A DNA stretch of 64,000 bases from Ardenticatenales bacterium (GCA_020634515.1 JACKBL010000007.1:248001-312000), one strand, 5' to 3'; positions 1 through 9,086 are shown, numbered from the stretch's first letter. Notes: generated from the sequence alone by a model not told the origin. Made by a program: numbers and translations.

Positions 1-495
1 TCATGGGGAACTCCTTGAAAGTAGGGCACGGATGACCGTGGAAGACGCGGATCATACAAGAATCCTTGTTATTTACGAAATCCGCGATGCTGTTTTCATT
101 GCTAAGTAACCGCCCAAAAATAACTGCGCACTTTTTACGGACGGTTACTGACAAGCTGTCCGCACATTTCCGCTAATTTAATTGCGGACAGCCACTAAGG
201 GTTCGCCCAAAATCAACTTTGGACTATCCATCAAATGAGAACCCTTCCCGCGCATCCGTCCATTCCCGAGCGAAGCCTTTATTAACGGATGCACCCTTAG
301 CAGGGGCGGGCATCGTCGCCAGTTGGTGGTTTTCGATTGTTTGTTGACGGTTGGTAACTGCTCACCCTCTCGTGGGCTGAGCTTGTCGAAGCCCGTGTCC
401 GCCCTGCGCTCAAGCAACGGACTGTAGGCTCAGGCAACGGGCCAAGTAGTGACGACCGGTGCTTGTTTCGTGTCGCGCCCCGGGGTGCGGGGAAA
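1..495. other. Intergenic region with spacer repeats, no convincing gene
   Basis: No gene is supported here. Bases 46-110 resemble the reverse complement of 57625-57670 (a 'cgcagatttcg/gacgcggat' type spacer), which makes the 35-codon frame open from the left edge to 109 unlikely to be coding. Bases 370-446 share the motif 'gagcttgtcg-agcccgtg' followed by 'ctcaggcaacgg-ccaag' with 31466-31527, so they are another dispersed spacer repeat. The region lies downstream of the minus-strand operon that ends at 496. I see no clear terminator hairpin next to that stop. Confidence 0.5.
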
Positions 496-1587
496 CTAGC
501 CGCATATCAGGTCCAGATTGGTGTGGGGGACAAAGATGACTTGCCCATCGGGCAGGCGTACGTCCGCTCCGGGCACGCGCGCGCCTAGATCGGTCACGCG
601 CGTGTGCAAATAGATGTTTTCTACCTCGCCCACCTGCCCCTGAAAAGGCGGGCGCAAAATGCGTACTTTCTGCCCCACGTCGATTGTTTCTCCAATACCC
701 GTGTTTTTATTGGATATGTTGGCGGTGGGCAAGGGAATGATTATTTCGGGGCGGCTGTGGTGGCGGGTGGGTTGCCGGCAAAACAGCGCGGACACACGTT
801 CGGTGGATTGTTGCAGCAGGTCGAAGATGGGAGCCGCCATAGGATAGCGGCCAATACCGTCCGTGACCAGAATGGGGAACGAATAGGTGTGTGCTTGCCG
901 GCATAATGCTGCCGGCATACTCCCCACAATCACCCCACGCCCGCCATTATCTTCCAATTGCCGCAGTACCTCCACATTGTCCACATGCCCCGCCACCAGC
1001 ACCAAGCCACGCGCATCCGCACCCACATGCTGCATCGTCAATGGTGCTTCCGGCGTGTCCACGGCCATATGAATCTTGCCCGTACCGTCTTTGCCCGAAT
1101 CCCAAACGGCCTGGATTAAGGACCCCTGCGTCTCCAGCAGCACGCCCTGATTGGGGAATACCTGGGCCACTTCCCCCGCCATCAGGGCGCGAAGTTCAAA
1201 CAGAAGGGTGCGCTTCTGCAAAATGAGCCGCCCGTTGTTCACCTGGTAGAGGATGCCGTCCACGGGGGACTTGACGACTTTGGCGCTGCCCAGGCTGCCT
1301 TTTTTCCGCAGCAAGGGGGTCCCTTGTTCAACAACATCTCCCGGCTGAACCAGCAAGTATTGGCCCACTTCCGCGGGCGGAACCCCCAGGACTTTGCTGC
1401 CGTAGATGAGCGTAAAACTTGCCTGACGGGGGGTACGGGCGATCACTTGAACGGGGGTGACCTCCTGACCGCGGCGAACGGTGACCTCGCCGGGCGTAGG
1501 CAGCAGCCGCTCGCGCAGAATGGTGGTGAGGAGTTTGACGTGGGTAATGCCGGCATAAAACAACATATTCAATAATCCGCGACGCAA
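496..1587 (-). CDS. Conserved hypothetical protein with barrel-sandwich-like hairpin and KOW-like C-terminus
   Basis: 363 residues, last gene of the seven-gene operon. The start is TTG at 1587, nine bases after the stop of the MutL-like gene; an ATG seven codons in (1566) is an alternative. Residues about 75-125 read like a biotinyl/lipoyl-type barrel-sandwich hairpin: 'VQPGDVVEQGTPLL', then 'VKSPVDGILYQVNNGRLIL'. There is no lipoylated or biotinylated lysine motif, so a structural role is more likely. The last 55 residues ('VRILRPPFQGQVGEVENI' and 'RLPDGQVIFVPHTNLDLI') resemble a KOW-type small beta barrel. There is no signal peptide and no clear membrane segment. Its function is unknown to me. 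Being directly downstream of the ASKHA ATPase suggests that the two proteins work together; this is inference. Confidence 0.85.
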   Translation of the reverse strand: MRRGLLNMLFYAGITHVKLLTTILRERLLPTPGEVTVRRGQEVTPVQVIARTPRQASFTLIYGSKVLGVPPAEVGQYLLVQPGDVVEQGTPLLRKKGSLGSAKVVKSPVDGILYQVNNGRLILQKRTLLFELRALMAGEVAQVFPNQGVLLETQGSLIQAVWDSGKDGTGKIHMAVDTPEAPLTMQHVGADARGLVLVAGHVDNVEVLRQLEDNGGRGVIVGSMPAALCRQAHTYSFPILVTDGIGRYPMAAPIFDLLQQSTERVSALFCRQPTRHHSRPEIIIPLPTANISNKNTGIGETIDVGQKVRILRPPFQGQVGEVENIYLHTRVTDLGARVPGADVRLPDGQVIFVPHTNLDLICG

Positions 1588-1596
1588 TCAGGCCGC

Positions 1597-3348
1597 CTAT
1601 CCTCCCATGTCCCATAACCATTGGCGCAGCCGCTCGGCGCGCGCCATTGTCTCCGTCGGCAGCGTCAGCGGACGCCCTCTGGCATCCACAATCACTCCCA
1701 CCAGACCGCCCTGCACCGTCACGCTGTGCCCAACGCCCGGTCCATAGCCAATGTCAAACTGGCGCGACGCCAGCTTAAGCGTCAGCCGGGCCGTCTGGCC
1801 TAATGGCAGAGGCAGCACTTCCAGCGCGCCAAATGCCACTTCAACCTCCAGTGCGCCCTGCCCTTCCGCTTCCATGCGCAGTTCCAGCGCCTTCTGCCCC
1901 GGTTGTCCGCGCCCGGCCAGGGCAATCACCCAGCCCAGGTCTACCAGCACGCCCCCTTCCAGCGCCTGCACGGCCACCAGGGGTTTGTGTGGGGCCAGGA
2001 CGCCCAATGCCGGCAAAACGCCATAACGGTCCACGGTCAATGCAAACACACCCGTGGGTTGTAGCGCATCCAGCACCATCAGCGCAATTTGCCCGGGGCG
2101 CGGCGTATGGCGGAATATCCCCCCACGCAGCAGCAGCAGATTAAACGGCGGCATCCGATCCTGCGCCCACCCCCAGCTTGCGCCAGCTTGCGCCACCGTC
2201 TGCCGCAGCATCTCGCGCGTGATCGCCTGCTCCAGACGCATCTCCGATTCCGTCATGGGCAACGAGAACGGATACAGCGCCTTGTTCATAATGAAATCTT
2301 GCAGCGCCGTGTCGTCAACGCCGTTGGCCGGCAGCCACTGCCGCACGCTCTCACTATCCAACATCCGTGGCAGTTGGCTCAATGGTCGCCCCAGCCCCAA
2401 ATCGGAGCGCACCAACAGGTTGGCGTGCTCCGGCGTGGCGGCGACAAAGGTGACGGTGTTGCTGCCCACATCCACGCCCAGCACGCGCCCGCGGCTGACG
2501 GCGGCAAAGTATCGCGTGATGCCGGCAAATGCCTGCGCGGTGGGGACGACGGGATAACGACACCAGGCGGCCACGTCGTCAAATCCGGGCAAGGTACTTA
2601 CTTTCAGGTCGTCGTAGAGACTGGCGGCCGTCTGGCTGGCTTCGTGCAGTTGCTCCGCTTCCAGCCGCGGGCGTACATTATCCACTGTATGCAGGCTGGC
2701 GATCCCGCTCAACCGACTGGCTACGGTGGCCCGCATCTGGCGATTGCCGGCAAAAACCACCTCCGGACGATGCACATCTGTCTGGGCCAGCAGTTCCAAC
2801 GCCGTGGCCACGGTTTCCACGCTGCGCGTAAGCTGCGTCACATCCCCGCCATCAGTCCCGCCGGCAATAAGAATCAAGTCCGGTCGGTGCTGAATAATCG
2901 CGTCGATCTGCTCCGCCTCGCTGCGCGTGTCCGCCAGACTGAGATGGTCCACTTCCTGCGCGTAAACGGTTTGCAAGGCGCGACGGGCGCTGGTCAGGCT
3001 CACGTCATCCAGCAGCCCGACCAGGATCGTGCGCAGCGGCGCGGCGGCGCTGACCGCCGCCGCGAAAATGTCCACGCCCGCGCCGGTGTTGGTGGCTGGA
3101 TTGATGAGCCAGCCCTGGCGGTCAAGTAGGGGGCGCTGCACCAGGTTTGTCAGGCGGGCGATGGCTTGCTGCACACCCGTGGTGGCGTCGTGCCATGGGC
3201 TGTCCGTGGTTGTGGCCGCCTGGGCGCAGCCAATGAGACGATAGCTGTTCTCCACGACGTCGAACAGAGCCACGTTGGTGTTCGTGTGGCCGATGTCGGC
3301 CACCAGGAACGACTCGCTGATGTGCAGGGTTTCCGGGTCGGGTGTCAT
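1597..3348 (-). CDS. Glutamate mutase MutL-like ASKHA-fold protein
   Basis: 583 residues. The N-terminus carries an ASKHA phosphate-1 loop, 'VADIGHTNTNVALFDV' (about residues 16-31), and a second phosphate loop, 'GVDVGSNTVTF' (about 290), the arrangement seen in the MutL family (PF13941) and in other actin/Hsp70-fold ATPases. 'LILIAGGTDGGD' (about 160) is a glycine-rich segment typical of MutL. Family members sit next to glutamate mutase GlmS/GlmE in some clostridia, but no mutase subunit is in this window. The protein therefore probably has another role here, such as an ATP-driven assembly or switch component for the membrane proteins of this operon (inference). The start overlaps the stop of the upstream membrane gene by ATGA (3345-3348), implying translational coupling. 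Confidence 0.85.
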   Translation of the reverse strand: MTPDPETLHISESFLVADIGHTNTNVALFDVVENSYRLIGCAQAATTTDSPWHDATTGVQQAIARLTNLVQRPLLDRQGWLINPATNTGAGVDIFAAAVSAAAPLRTILVGLLDDVSLTSARRALQTVYAQEVDHLSLADTRSEAEQIDAIIQHRPDLILIAGGTDGGDVTQLTRSVETVATALELLAQTDVHRPEVVFAGNRQMRATVASRLSGIASLHTVDNVRPRLEAEQLHEASQTAASLYDDLKVSTLPGFDDVAAWCRYPVVPTAQAFAGITRYFAAVSRGRVLGVDVGSNTVTFVAATPEHANLLVRSDLGLGRPLSQLPRMLDSESVRQWLPANGVDDTALQDFIMNKALYPFSLPMTESEMRLEQAITREMLRQTVAQAGASWGWAQDRMPPFNLLLLRGGIFRHTPRPGQIALMVLDALQPTGVFALTVDRYGVLPALGVLAPHKPLVAVQALEGGVLVDLGWVIALAGRGQPGQKALELRMEAEGQGALEVEVAFGALEVLPLPLGQTARLTLKLASRQFDIGYGPGVGHSVTVQGGLVGVIVDARGRPLTLPTETMARAERLRQWLWDMGG

Positions 3349-3968
3349 GACAACAGGTTGCTGAGAGTGCCGCTGATGGCGTTGATGAAAGTGAGGATAC
3401 GGTCGGTGAGTAAAACAAGACTGGTGCTGAGAACGCCCGCGAAAATCGCGCCCAACGTGATCATGAGGACACCCTGGCCGATACCGTTGACGACTTGCTG
3501 CCAGCGAGGCAGCGTGGCCCAGGCATCGCCGGCGGGCTGCGCGGGCCGCGTGAATCGGAAGTAGAGGAGCATGAAGACGGTGAGGATGGCGCTGAGCAAT
3601 CCCGCCAATCCCGTGCCCGTGTGCAGCACTTGCGGCAGCAATGTGCCGCTGACCGCGCCTACGAGAGCCACCGCGCCGCCAACGCCGACGAGGATGGCCA
3701 TGCTGCTGCTGCCCATCCAGGACAGCCGGGGCGCCAGTTTGAAGAGCAGCAAGGTGGCGAACAGGACGGGGATGAGCCAGAGCGCGCCGCCACCGACGGC
3801 CCGCATCTGCTCATAGACGGGCCAGATGACTTCCCGCGCGACGATCACGGCGGCATACCCGGCGCTGACGCCGACGAGGATGTGTACGGCCAGGCGGTAG
3901 GCGGGATTATCGCGCCACAAGTAGCTGAAGATGAGAAGCGTGAGGATGAAGCCGACCAAAACGTCCAT
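3345..3968 (-). CDS. Polytopic membrane protein, unknown
   Basis: 207 residues with about six hydrophobic segments, for example 'MDVLVGFILTLLIFSYLW', 'ALWLIPVLFATLLLF' and 'MAILVGVGGAVALVGAVSG'. There is no recognisable transporter or enzyme motif. The stop overlaps the start of the MutL-like gene by four bases. The gene lies 26 bp after the large zinc-ribbon protein. The next-but-one upstream gene (7420-8043) is also a 207-residue polytopic membrane protein; the two share overall style but no obvious sequence identity by eye. The cluster may therefore build one membrane complex with two or three integral subunits (inference). Confidence 0.8.
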   Translation of the reverse strand: MDVLVGFILTLLIFSYLWRDNPAYRLAVHILVGVSAGYAAVIVAREVIWPVYEQMRAVGGGALWLIPVLFATLLLFKLAPRLSWMGSSSMAILVGVGGAVALVGAVSGTLLPQVLHTGTGLAGLLSAILTVFMLLYFRFTRPAQPAGDAWATLPRWQQVVNGIGQGVLMITLGAIFAGVLSTSLVLLTDRILTFINAISGTLSNLLS

Positions 3969-3994
3969 AATCGAAAGGGTGTGAGGCGTCCGTG

Positions 3995-6900
3995 TTAATG
4001 ACGTGACCGGCGCGTGAGGCCAGTTGCCAGATAGTAGAGGCTGCCGCCAATGAGCAGGACAATGACGAGCCAGTAAGCCAGTCCTTGCGCGCGGAAACGG
4101 GTGGTAAGTGGGCCAGCCGCACCGGTGAGCCGGTTTTCGTAGGCAGCGGCGGCCGGCAGACCGGCGATGAGGCCTTTGAGCTGCCCGCTGGCGTAATAGG
4201 GGCCGGCATTGGGGCTGAGCGACTGGGTGACGGCGGCGAGCAGAGGCGTGTCACCGGCAGCGCCGACCTGTTCTACCCAGTTGACGAGGCTCTGGCGGTC
4301 GGCGGTGAGCAAAATGGCCAGGCGCACGGGTTCGCCATTGTGGCTGAGGGTGAGGGGAATGCCGGCAGTTGTCTGGCAAACCACGGTCGTTGTGAGGCAT
4401 TTCCCCAACAAGCGCAGCCCCACAGCCTCGCCCGGCAAATAGCCCAGATTCACGCTTTCCAGCCCCTCCGTTTCCGCCGCGGCCCGCGCCGCCAGCGTCA
4501 TGCCCGCCGCCGATTGGCTGATGGTCAGCACCGGGCTGCCATTGTCCGCCAACTGGCGTAGCAGCAGCCGCGCCTGTGGTTCCAGTTCGCCGCTCATGGC
4601 GGGCGTGTAATCAAAAGCGACCAGCACCGGCTGCCCGGCGGCGGCTTGCACGGTGTCCAGGGCGGCGGCGGCGGCGGCGGGCAGCGGCGGTTCCGCGGCT
4701 CCTACCAGACTGCCGGCCAGATCGGGCAGCAGTGCGCCGCCGATGAGGGCGGCCAGCAGGAGGAGCGCCAGTAACAGGCGGCTCCAGGTAGGCAGCGCGG
4801 CGGGTTGGGCCGCGGACGCGGCCACTGTCGGCGCGGGCGCGTTCTGGGTGATTTGCCGCAGGAGGCTGGCCTGCTGCCGTTGCGCGGGGGAGACGGTGAA
4901 TTGGGGTAGGTCGCCGTTGGTTTCCCGTGGCTGCGCCACAATCGGCTCGATGTCGATGACGCCGCGCATGCCGGCAAGGGGGCCGCTTTCCTGGATAGGT
5001 TCTTCCGGTTCGTAGGTTTCGCCCGCGCCGCGCAGTTCGCGCGGTTTGAACGGTTGCAGCCAGGCGGGAATCTCGGCGGCTGCCAGTGCGTCTTCGTCCG
5101 CGCTCATGCCGGCAAATTCCCTGGCCGGCGGCAGTTCCAAATCGGTGGGCGTGGCCGGGGGCATCTCTCCGAGTATGTCGCTCCACTCATCCCCGGCGCT
5201 CAGGTCCAGGTTGCCCGGCTCCGCCGACGTGGTCAGCGCCGCCAGCAGAGCGGCATCGAAATCGCCGGCGTCGGCGGGTTGGAGCCACGTGGGTAATTCG
5301 GCGTCCGCGGCGGGTCGTTCTTCTACCGCCGGCGCGAAGAGATCGGCCAGGGAGGATGTGCCGCCGCGCGCCGGGGAGCGGCTAAGGCTATCCTGCAACC
5401 ATTCTGGCAGTTCGGCGCTGGCGAGTTCTTCCGGCACATCGGCCAGACGGCCTGTATCCGATGGCGGCAGTTCCTCGGCGACCATCCATGATTCTTCCAG
5501 CGGCGCCGGTTCGCTTTCTGCCGGCACGTCCTCGCTTTCGCTCTGCTCCGCCAGGGGGATTTGTCGCAGCCAATCAGGGAGCGACGCGCCTTCCTCCAGG
5601 GCAAACAGGGCGGCTTCTGCTTCTTCCTCTTCCAGGTCGGTGTCGGCAAACTCCGCCAACCAGTCGGGCATGGCCCCCGCGCCCTGTGTGGCGGATTCGG
5701 CGGGTGTTTCCGTTTCCGCTGTGAACAGGTCCAGCCAGTCCGGCAAGTCTGAATCCACGGCATCGGGCGCAAGGACGAGAGGGGCGTCCTCGTCCGCCCC
5801 TTCCGCCTGGGAGGGGGCTTCGGCCACGCTCATCCAATCAGGAATATCGGTGAAGGCTTCGTCTTCCGCGTCTTCCTCTGATAGCTCCGCCAGCCAATCG
5901 GAGAGGTCGCCTGTCGCCCGCTGTTTCGCCGCCGCGACTTCCGTGTCTGGGGAGTCGGCGGGCAGCGCGTCCAATTCCGCAAGCCACTGCTGCAGGTTGG
6001 TGTCGTCGAATTCTTCGTCTTCCGATGACCAATCGCCTTGTTCCGCCGGCAGTGGCGACTCATTCTCCCTGAGGAGGGCGTCTTCGTCATCGTCCATGAC
6101 GAAAAACGTGGCGTCGTCCGCCGCCGTGGTGGGGGCTTCCGCCGCGGCGGGGGGCATGGCAAATGCTTGCAGCCAATCGGGCAGTTCCGCGTCGGCGGCT
6201 GTGGGTTGTTCGTCGGGCAACGTGCCGGCATCTTCGGTGAATGCCGGCATCTGCTCGAGCTGAGACGCTGCCGCGGACGCCCATTCGCCCGCCTCCTCCG
6301 CCGGCGCTTCCGCATCAGCAAGCCAGTCGGGAAGAGCCGCCTCGGGTGGCTCTTGAGGAAGCAAATCTTGCGTCTCCGGTTTCATCTCCGCCAACCAGGC
6401 GGGTGTTTCGGCGGCGGCGCTGTCCGGCTCAGGGGGCAGGATGGTGATGTCGTCCGCGGCCAGTTCCGCCAGCCAGTCGAAGGATTCTTCGGGCTGTGGT
6501 TTAGGCGGCGTGGGCTTTTCTTGCGCGGGTGGCGGCGGTGGGGGGGGCGTTTGCCCGGGCGGCGCGCCAATTTTGCTCTCCGCGATTATCGGGGGCACGT
6601 CCAGGTCGCGCAGCCAATCGGGGAGTTCCACGTCCGCCGCGAGCGCCGCGTACAATTCATCTTCGTCCTGCGGCGCCTGTTTTCCGAGGATGCCCGTGCC
6701 AGGGGGGGCAAACTCCGTGAGCCAGTCGGGAATGTTGGCAGCGGGATCGAGGTCGGCGGGGCGGGCGTCATCGCGGCGGGGGGGAGGCGGCTGGGTGGAG
6801 AGGATGCCCGTGCCGCGCGGGGCGGCGGCGCGCAGCCAATCGGGGAGGTCATCGCGGGGAGAAACGGTCTCGTCGTCCGCATCCAGCCAGGCGTTCAATT

Positions 6901-7423
6901 CGTCGGTGGCGGGGAAGGGGGTGGATGGTTGTGCGTCGCCGGGTGCGGCGACTGTGTCCTCGCTCAGGTCTTCCAGCCATCGGGCGAAATCGGCGAGGGC
7001 CGGGTCGGCGGGCGGCGCGGCGGGTGTGTCGGCGGGCGATGTGGGGGGGGGCGTGGGGGCGACGGGTGGAGATGGGGGCGACATGTCTATGGCGTCGCTC
7101 TCTTTGAGCCAATCGGGAATGGCGTGTGGATGCAGGGAGGGAATTGCCAGGTCGTCGGTGTCGCCGCGGGCGCGGCTGGGCAAATTGAAGGCTTTGGGGG
7201 GCGCGGGGAGTTCGCGATCTGGCGTGTGTGGCGATTCGGCGACGTCATCTTCAACCAGCCGGGAGCCGCAGAAGTCGCAGTAGAGCAGGTTGAGCGGGTT
7301 GTGCTGACGGCAGTTGGGACAAACGATGTGCGTTTCTGGCGGTAGCGGAGAACCGCAGTTGTTGCAGAATTTGCTGCCGGACGGGTTGTGGCCGCCGCAT
7401 TCGGGACAAAGGATGGCGCTCAT
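3995..7423 (-). CDS. Double zinc-ribbon protein with about 17-19 P-D-W-L repeats and two membrane segments
   Basis: 1142 residues. I chose the ATG at 7423 because it overlaps the upstream stop by ATGA and starts directly with 'MSAILCPECGG'; the frame stays open further upstream, but only as an out-of-frame shadow of the preceding membrane gene. Residues 6-25 and about 33-52 are two zinc ribbons (CPEC-FCNNC and CPNC-YCDFC). Residues about 70-800 are acidic, proline-rich and almost certainly disordered. They are punctuated by short hydrophobic motifs: IPDWLKE, DLPDWLRA, NIPDWLTE, ELPDWLRD, ALPDWLAD, IPDWMSV, SLPDWLRQ, ELPEWLQD, ELPTWLQP, IPAWLQP and others. A membrane segment follows ('WSRLLLALLLLAALIGGALL'), then a globular region of about 200 residues, then a C-terminal membrane segment ending in RRSRH. 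It looks like a multivalent scaffold tethered to the membrane. I know no function for it. Confidence 0.85.
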   Translation of the reverse strand: MSAILCPECGGHNPSGSKFCNNCGSPLPPETHIVCPNCRQHNPLNLLYCDFCGSRLVEDDVAESPHTPDRELPAPPKAFNLPSRARGDTDDLAIPSLHPHAIPDWLKESDAIDMSPPSPPVAPTPPPTSPADTPAAPPADPALADFARWLEDLSEDTVAAPGDAQPSTPFPATDELNAWLDADDETVSPRDDLPDWLRAAAPRGTGILSTQPPPPRRDDARPADLDPAANIPDWLTEFAPPGTGILGKQAPQDEDELYAALAADVELPDWLRDLDVPPIIAESKIGAPPGQTPPPPPPPAQEKPTPPKPQPEESFDWLAELAADDITILPPEPDSAAAETPAWLAEMKPETQDLLPQEPPEAALPDWLADAEAPAEEAGEWASAAASQLEQMPAFTEDAGTLPDEQPTAADAELPDWLQAFAMPPAAAEAPTTAADDATFFVMDDDEDALLRENESPLPAEQGDWSSEDEEFDDTNLQQWLAELDALPADSPDTEVAAAKQRATGDLSDWLAELSEEDAEDEAFTDIPDWMSVAEAPSQAEGADEDAPLVLAPDAVDSDLPDWLDLFTAETETPAESATQGAGAMPDWLAEFADTDLEEEEAEAALFALEEGASLPDWLRQIPLAEQSESEDVPAESEPAPLEESWMVAEELPPSDTGRLADVPEELASAELPEWLQDSLSRSPARGGTSSLADLFAPAVEERPAADAELPTWLQPADAGDFDAALLAALTTSAEPGNLDLSAGDEWSDILGEMPPATPTDLELPPAREFAGMSADEDALAAAEIPAWLQPFKPRELRGAGETYEPEEPIQESGPLAGMRGVIDIEPIVAQPRETNGDLPQFTVSPAQRQQASLLRQITQNAPAPTVAASAAQPAALPTWSRLLLALLLLAALIGGALLPDLAGSLVGAAEPPLPAAAAAALDTVQAAAGQPVLVAFDYTPAMSGELEPQARLLLRQLADNGSPVLTISQSAAGMTLAARAAAETEGLESVNLGYLPGEAVGLRLLGKCLTTTVVCQTTAGIPLTLSHNGEPVRLAILLTADRQSLVNWVEQVGAAGDTPLLAAVTQSLSPNAGPYYASGQLKGLIAGLPAAAAYENRLTGAAGPLTTRFRAQGLAYWLVIVLLIGGSLYYLATGLTRRSRH

Positions 7424-8043
7424 TTGTTGTAGGGGCGTTCTGAACCGGCCAGCAGACGCAGGCTCATGGTAATGGTTCCCAGGGCGACACCGATGAGGAT
7501 GCCGCGAATGCCGGCATTCACGATCACGTCGGAAATCACGGTCTGCACCGTGACAAATAGCGTGCTGACGGAGGCGGGCAGGGGCGCGGCGGCCAGTAAA
7601 ACGAGGATGGCCGCGAGCAAGAAGAGGGCTGTCCATCTCCGTTGACCGCGCTGCAGGAGACGAATGCCGGCAAACAATAAAAAGAAAGCCAGCATCGCCC
7701 CCAATGCCGCCTCCAGTGGGGCCTGTACCCAGGCGAAGATTTGGGCTGCGCCATCTTGCGTCAGACCAAGATAGTCGGTGAGGGGCATGAGCAGCACGGC
7801 GAGGAGGCTGAGGACGAGCGCTCCGCTGTAGACGTTGCCTTTGAAGAGACGGCGCAGATGGACGAGCAGCAGGTTGAGTACGCCCAAAATCAGGGCGGCG
7901 GCGGCGAGAAAAGCAGCCCAGGAGAGGAGGAGATTGCCGACATCTACATTCAGCAGCAGTCCCGCCAGCGTCGCCAGAAAAACAACCGCCGCCAGCAACC
8001 AGTTCGCGTGGTGTCCCCAGCGTTGCATCAGCCGCCTCCCCAC
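7420..8043 (-). CDS. Polytopic membrane protein, unknown
   Basis: 207 residues with at least five hydrophobic helices ('WLLAAVVFLATLAGLLL', 'LLSWAAFLAAAALILGVL', 'ALVLSLLAVLLMPL', 'GAMLAFFLLFAGI', 'TALFLLAAILVLLAAA', then a C-terminal segment). There is no enzymatic motif. The start (8043) lies 16 bases inside the 3' end of the upstream gene, and the stop overlaps the zinc-ribbon gene by four bases, so it sits in the middle of a translationally coupled string. A role as a membrane subunit of the complex encoded here is inference only. Confidence 0.8.
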   Translation of the reverse strand: MGRRLMQRWGHHANWLLAAVVFLATLAGLLLNVDVGNLLLSWAAFLAAAALILGVLNLLLVHLRRLFKGNVYSGALVLSLLAVLLMPLTDYLGLTQDGAAQIFAWVQAPLEAALGAMLAFFLLFAGIRLLQRGQRRWTALFLLAAILVLLAAAPLPASVSTLFVTVQTVISDVIVNAGIRGILIGVALGTITMSLRLLAGSERPYNK

Positions 8044-8783
8044 AATCCAACCAGGGCGCTGCCCAGGACCGCCAACGCCGCCAGCCAGCGCATCACGTCT
8101 TGCGCCTGCAAGCTGGCAACCTGCGCCGGTTTGCCCTCCAGGTATGCGCCTGCCGCCAGCATCTCCTCGCCTACCAGTACGTCCTCCGTCACCGTGGTAG
8201 CCAGGGCAATGGCTTGCGGATCGTCGCTGCCAATGATTTGCGCCACTTGCCGCCGGCTGCCGGCTTCCGTGATGATGGCGATCTCCGGGCCAAAACGGCC
8301 GAGCAAGATGCTGCTGCCGATGTGTGCGCTGTGGATGAGGTCGTTTGCGGCGGCGGCGTAGGTCATGGGGTAGGCGCTGTCGGCCAGAAATTGCACGGGG
8401 GCGGCGGCTATTTCGCCCGCCCGCCCCGATTGGCGATACGCCTGGCGTACGCTATCCTGCCCGGCCAGCAGGAGCGTGCTTTCGTTGACCGTGACGAAGG
8501 GGGGGGCGGTGCTGGCGCTGGAGCGGGCGGCGAGGTGGTCAAGGGTGGTGAGGGCGGCGAGGCTGGTGGCGCTGCTGCTCTGGTGCAGCCCGCCGTGCCC
8601 CAGGCCGAAGTGGATTTGCCGACCACTTTCCACGGCACGCCCAACCTGGTTGACGAGGGCGCGGTAGCCGCGCAGGGGACGCAGGTCGGGGGGGCGGTCG
8701 CGGCGCAGGCGCGCAAACAGAATCATGAGCAGGCCCATGATCAGGGTGATAATCAGCACGAGTGAGGCGGTGAGGAAGTCCAT
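8028..8783 (-). CDS. Membrane-anchored DUF6754-like protein
   Basis: 251 residues. There is an N-terminal anchor ('LTASLVLIITLIMGLLMILF'), then a soluble domain rich in Ala, Ser and Thr ('SSSATSLAALTTLDHLAARS', 'TVNESTLLLAGQDSVRQAY', 'HIGSSILLGRFGPEIAIITE'), and a C-terminal anchor ('WLAALAVLGSALVGLWGGG'). The pattern fits what I recall of DUF6754 proteins of Chloroflexota and archaea, but I cannot verify this. The start overlaps the upstream stop as TGATG. It is the second gene of the operon and is followed by a membrane protein that overlaps it by 16 bases. Confidence 0.8.
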   Translation of the reverse strand: MDFLTASLVLIITLIMGLLMILFARLRRDRPPDLRPLRGYRALVNQVGRAVESGRQIHFGLGHGGLHQSSSATSLAALTTLDHLAARSSASTAPPFVTVNESTLLLAGQDSVRQAYRQSGRAGEIAAAPVQFLADSAYPMTYAAAANDLIHSAHIGSSILLGRFGPEIAIITEAGSRRQVAQIIGSDDPQAIALATTVTEDVLVGEEMLAAGAYLEGKPAQVASLQAQDVMRWLAALAVLGSALVGLWGGG

Positions 8784-9049
8784 CAGTCAGCCTCGGTTTC
8801 CAGGGAAATCAGGAATTGATTGAGCAGTTCGGGTTCTTCGAGCAGGTGGGCGAACTGGTTAATGGCCTGGCGGGGGTAGAGAAGCCCCAGCACGGGCTGG
8901 GCAATCCAGATGAACTGCGCGATCAGGAGGGCCAGGGGACGGCCAGCTTGCAAGAAGATGCGGGCGGGCTGGCGCAGGTTATGCCGGCACAACGTCTCCG
9001 TCAGTCGCTCCATAAAGGCCAGTTGTGAATCGGCTGGCTGAGTCATCAT
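8783..9049 (-). CDS. Small helical protein, first gene of the MutL-like operon
   Basis: 88 residues from ATG 9049 (a second ATG is at 9046). The frame is open further upstream to 9226, but that part lies beyond the promoter at 9087-9115 and has a cysteine/arginine-rich composition unlike the rest, so I reject it. The protein begins 'MMTQPADSQLAFMERL' and contains a hydrophobic stretch ('PLALLIAQFIWIAQPVLGLL', about 38-57) and a C-terminal acidic helix ('FAHLLEEPELLNQFLISLE'). It may be a small membrane-associated subunit. No family is recognised. Its stop overlaps the next start by one base. Confidence 0.65.
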   Translation of the reverse strand: MMTQPADSQLAFMERLTETLCRHNLRQPARIFLQAGRPLALLIAQFIWIAQPVLGLLYPRQAINQFAHLLEEPELLNQFLISLETEAD

Positions 9050-9086
9050 CTTGGCTGTTACCCATACATGACATAATATGGGCGAA

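Noticed and set aside
2..109. C-terminal fragment of a gene entering from the left edge
   Set aside because: The frame is open, but its sequence matches a spacer repeat (compare 57625-57670) and ends without a recognisable domain.
1597..3348. DNA mismatch repair MutL
   Set aside because: There is no GHKL ATPase motif; the ASKHA phosphate loops identify the unrelated glutamate-mutase MutL family.
7424..8050. 209-codon N-terminal extension of the PDWL protein
   Set aside because: The extension overlaps an entire membrane-protein gene in another frame and is Arg/Ser/Pro-rich. The ATGA overlap start at 7423 leads straight into the zinc ribbon.
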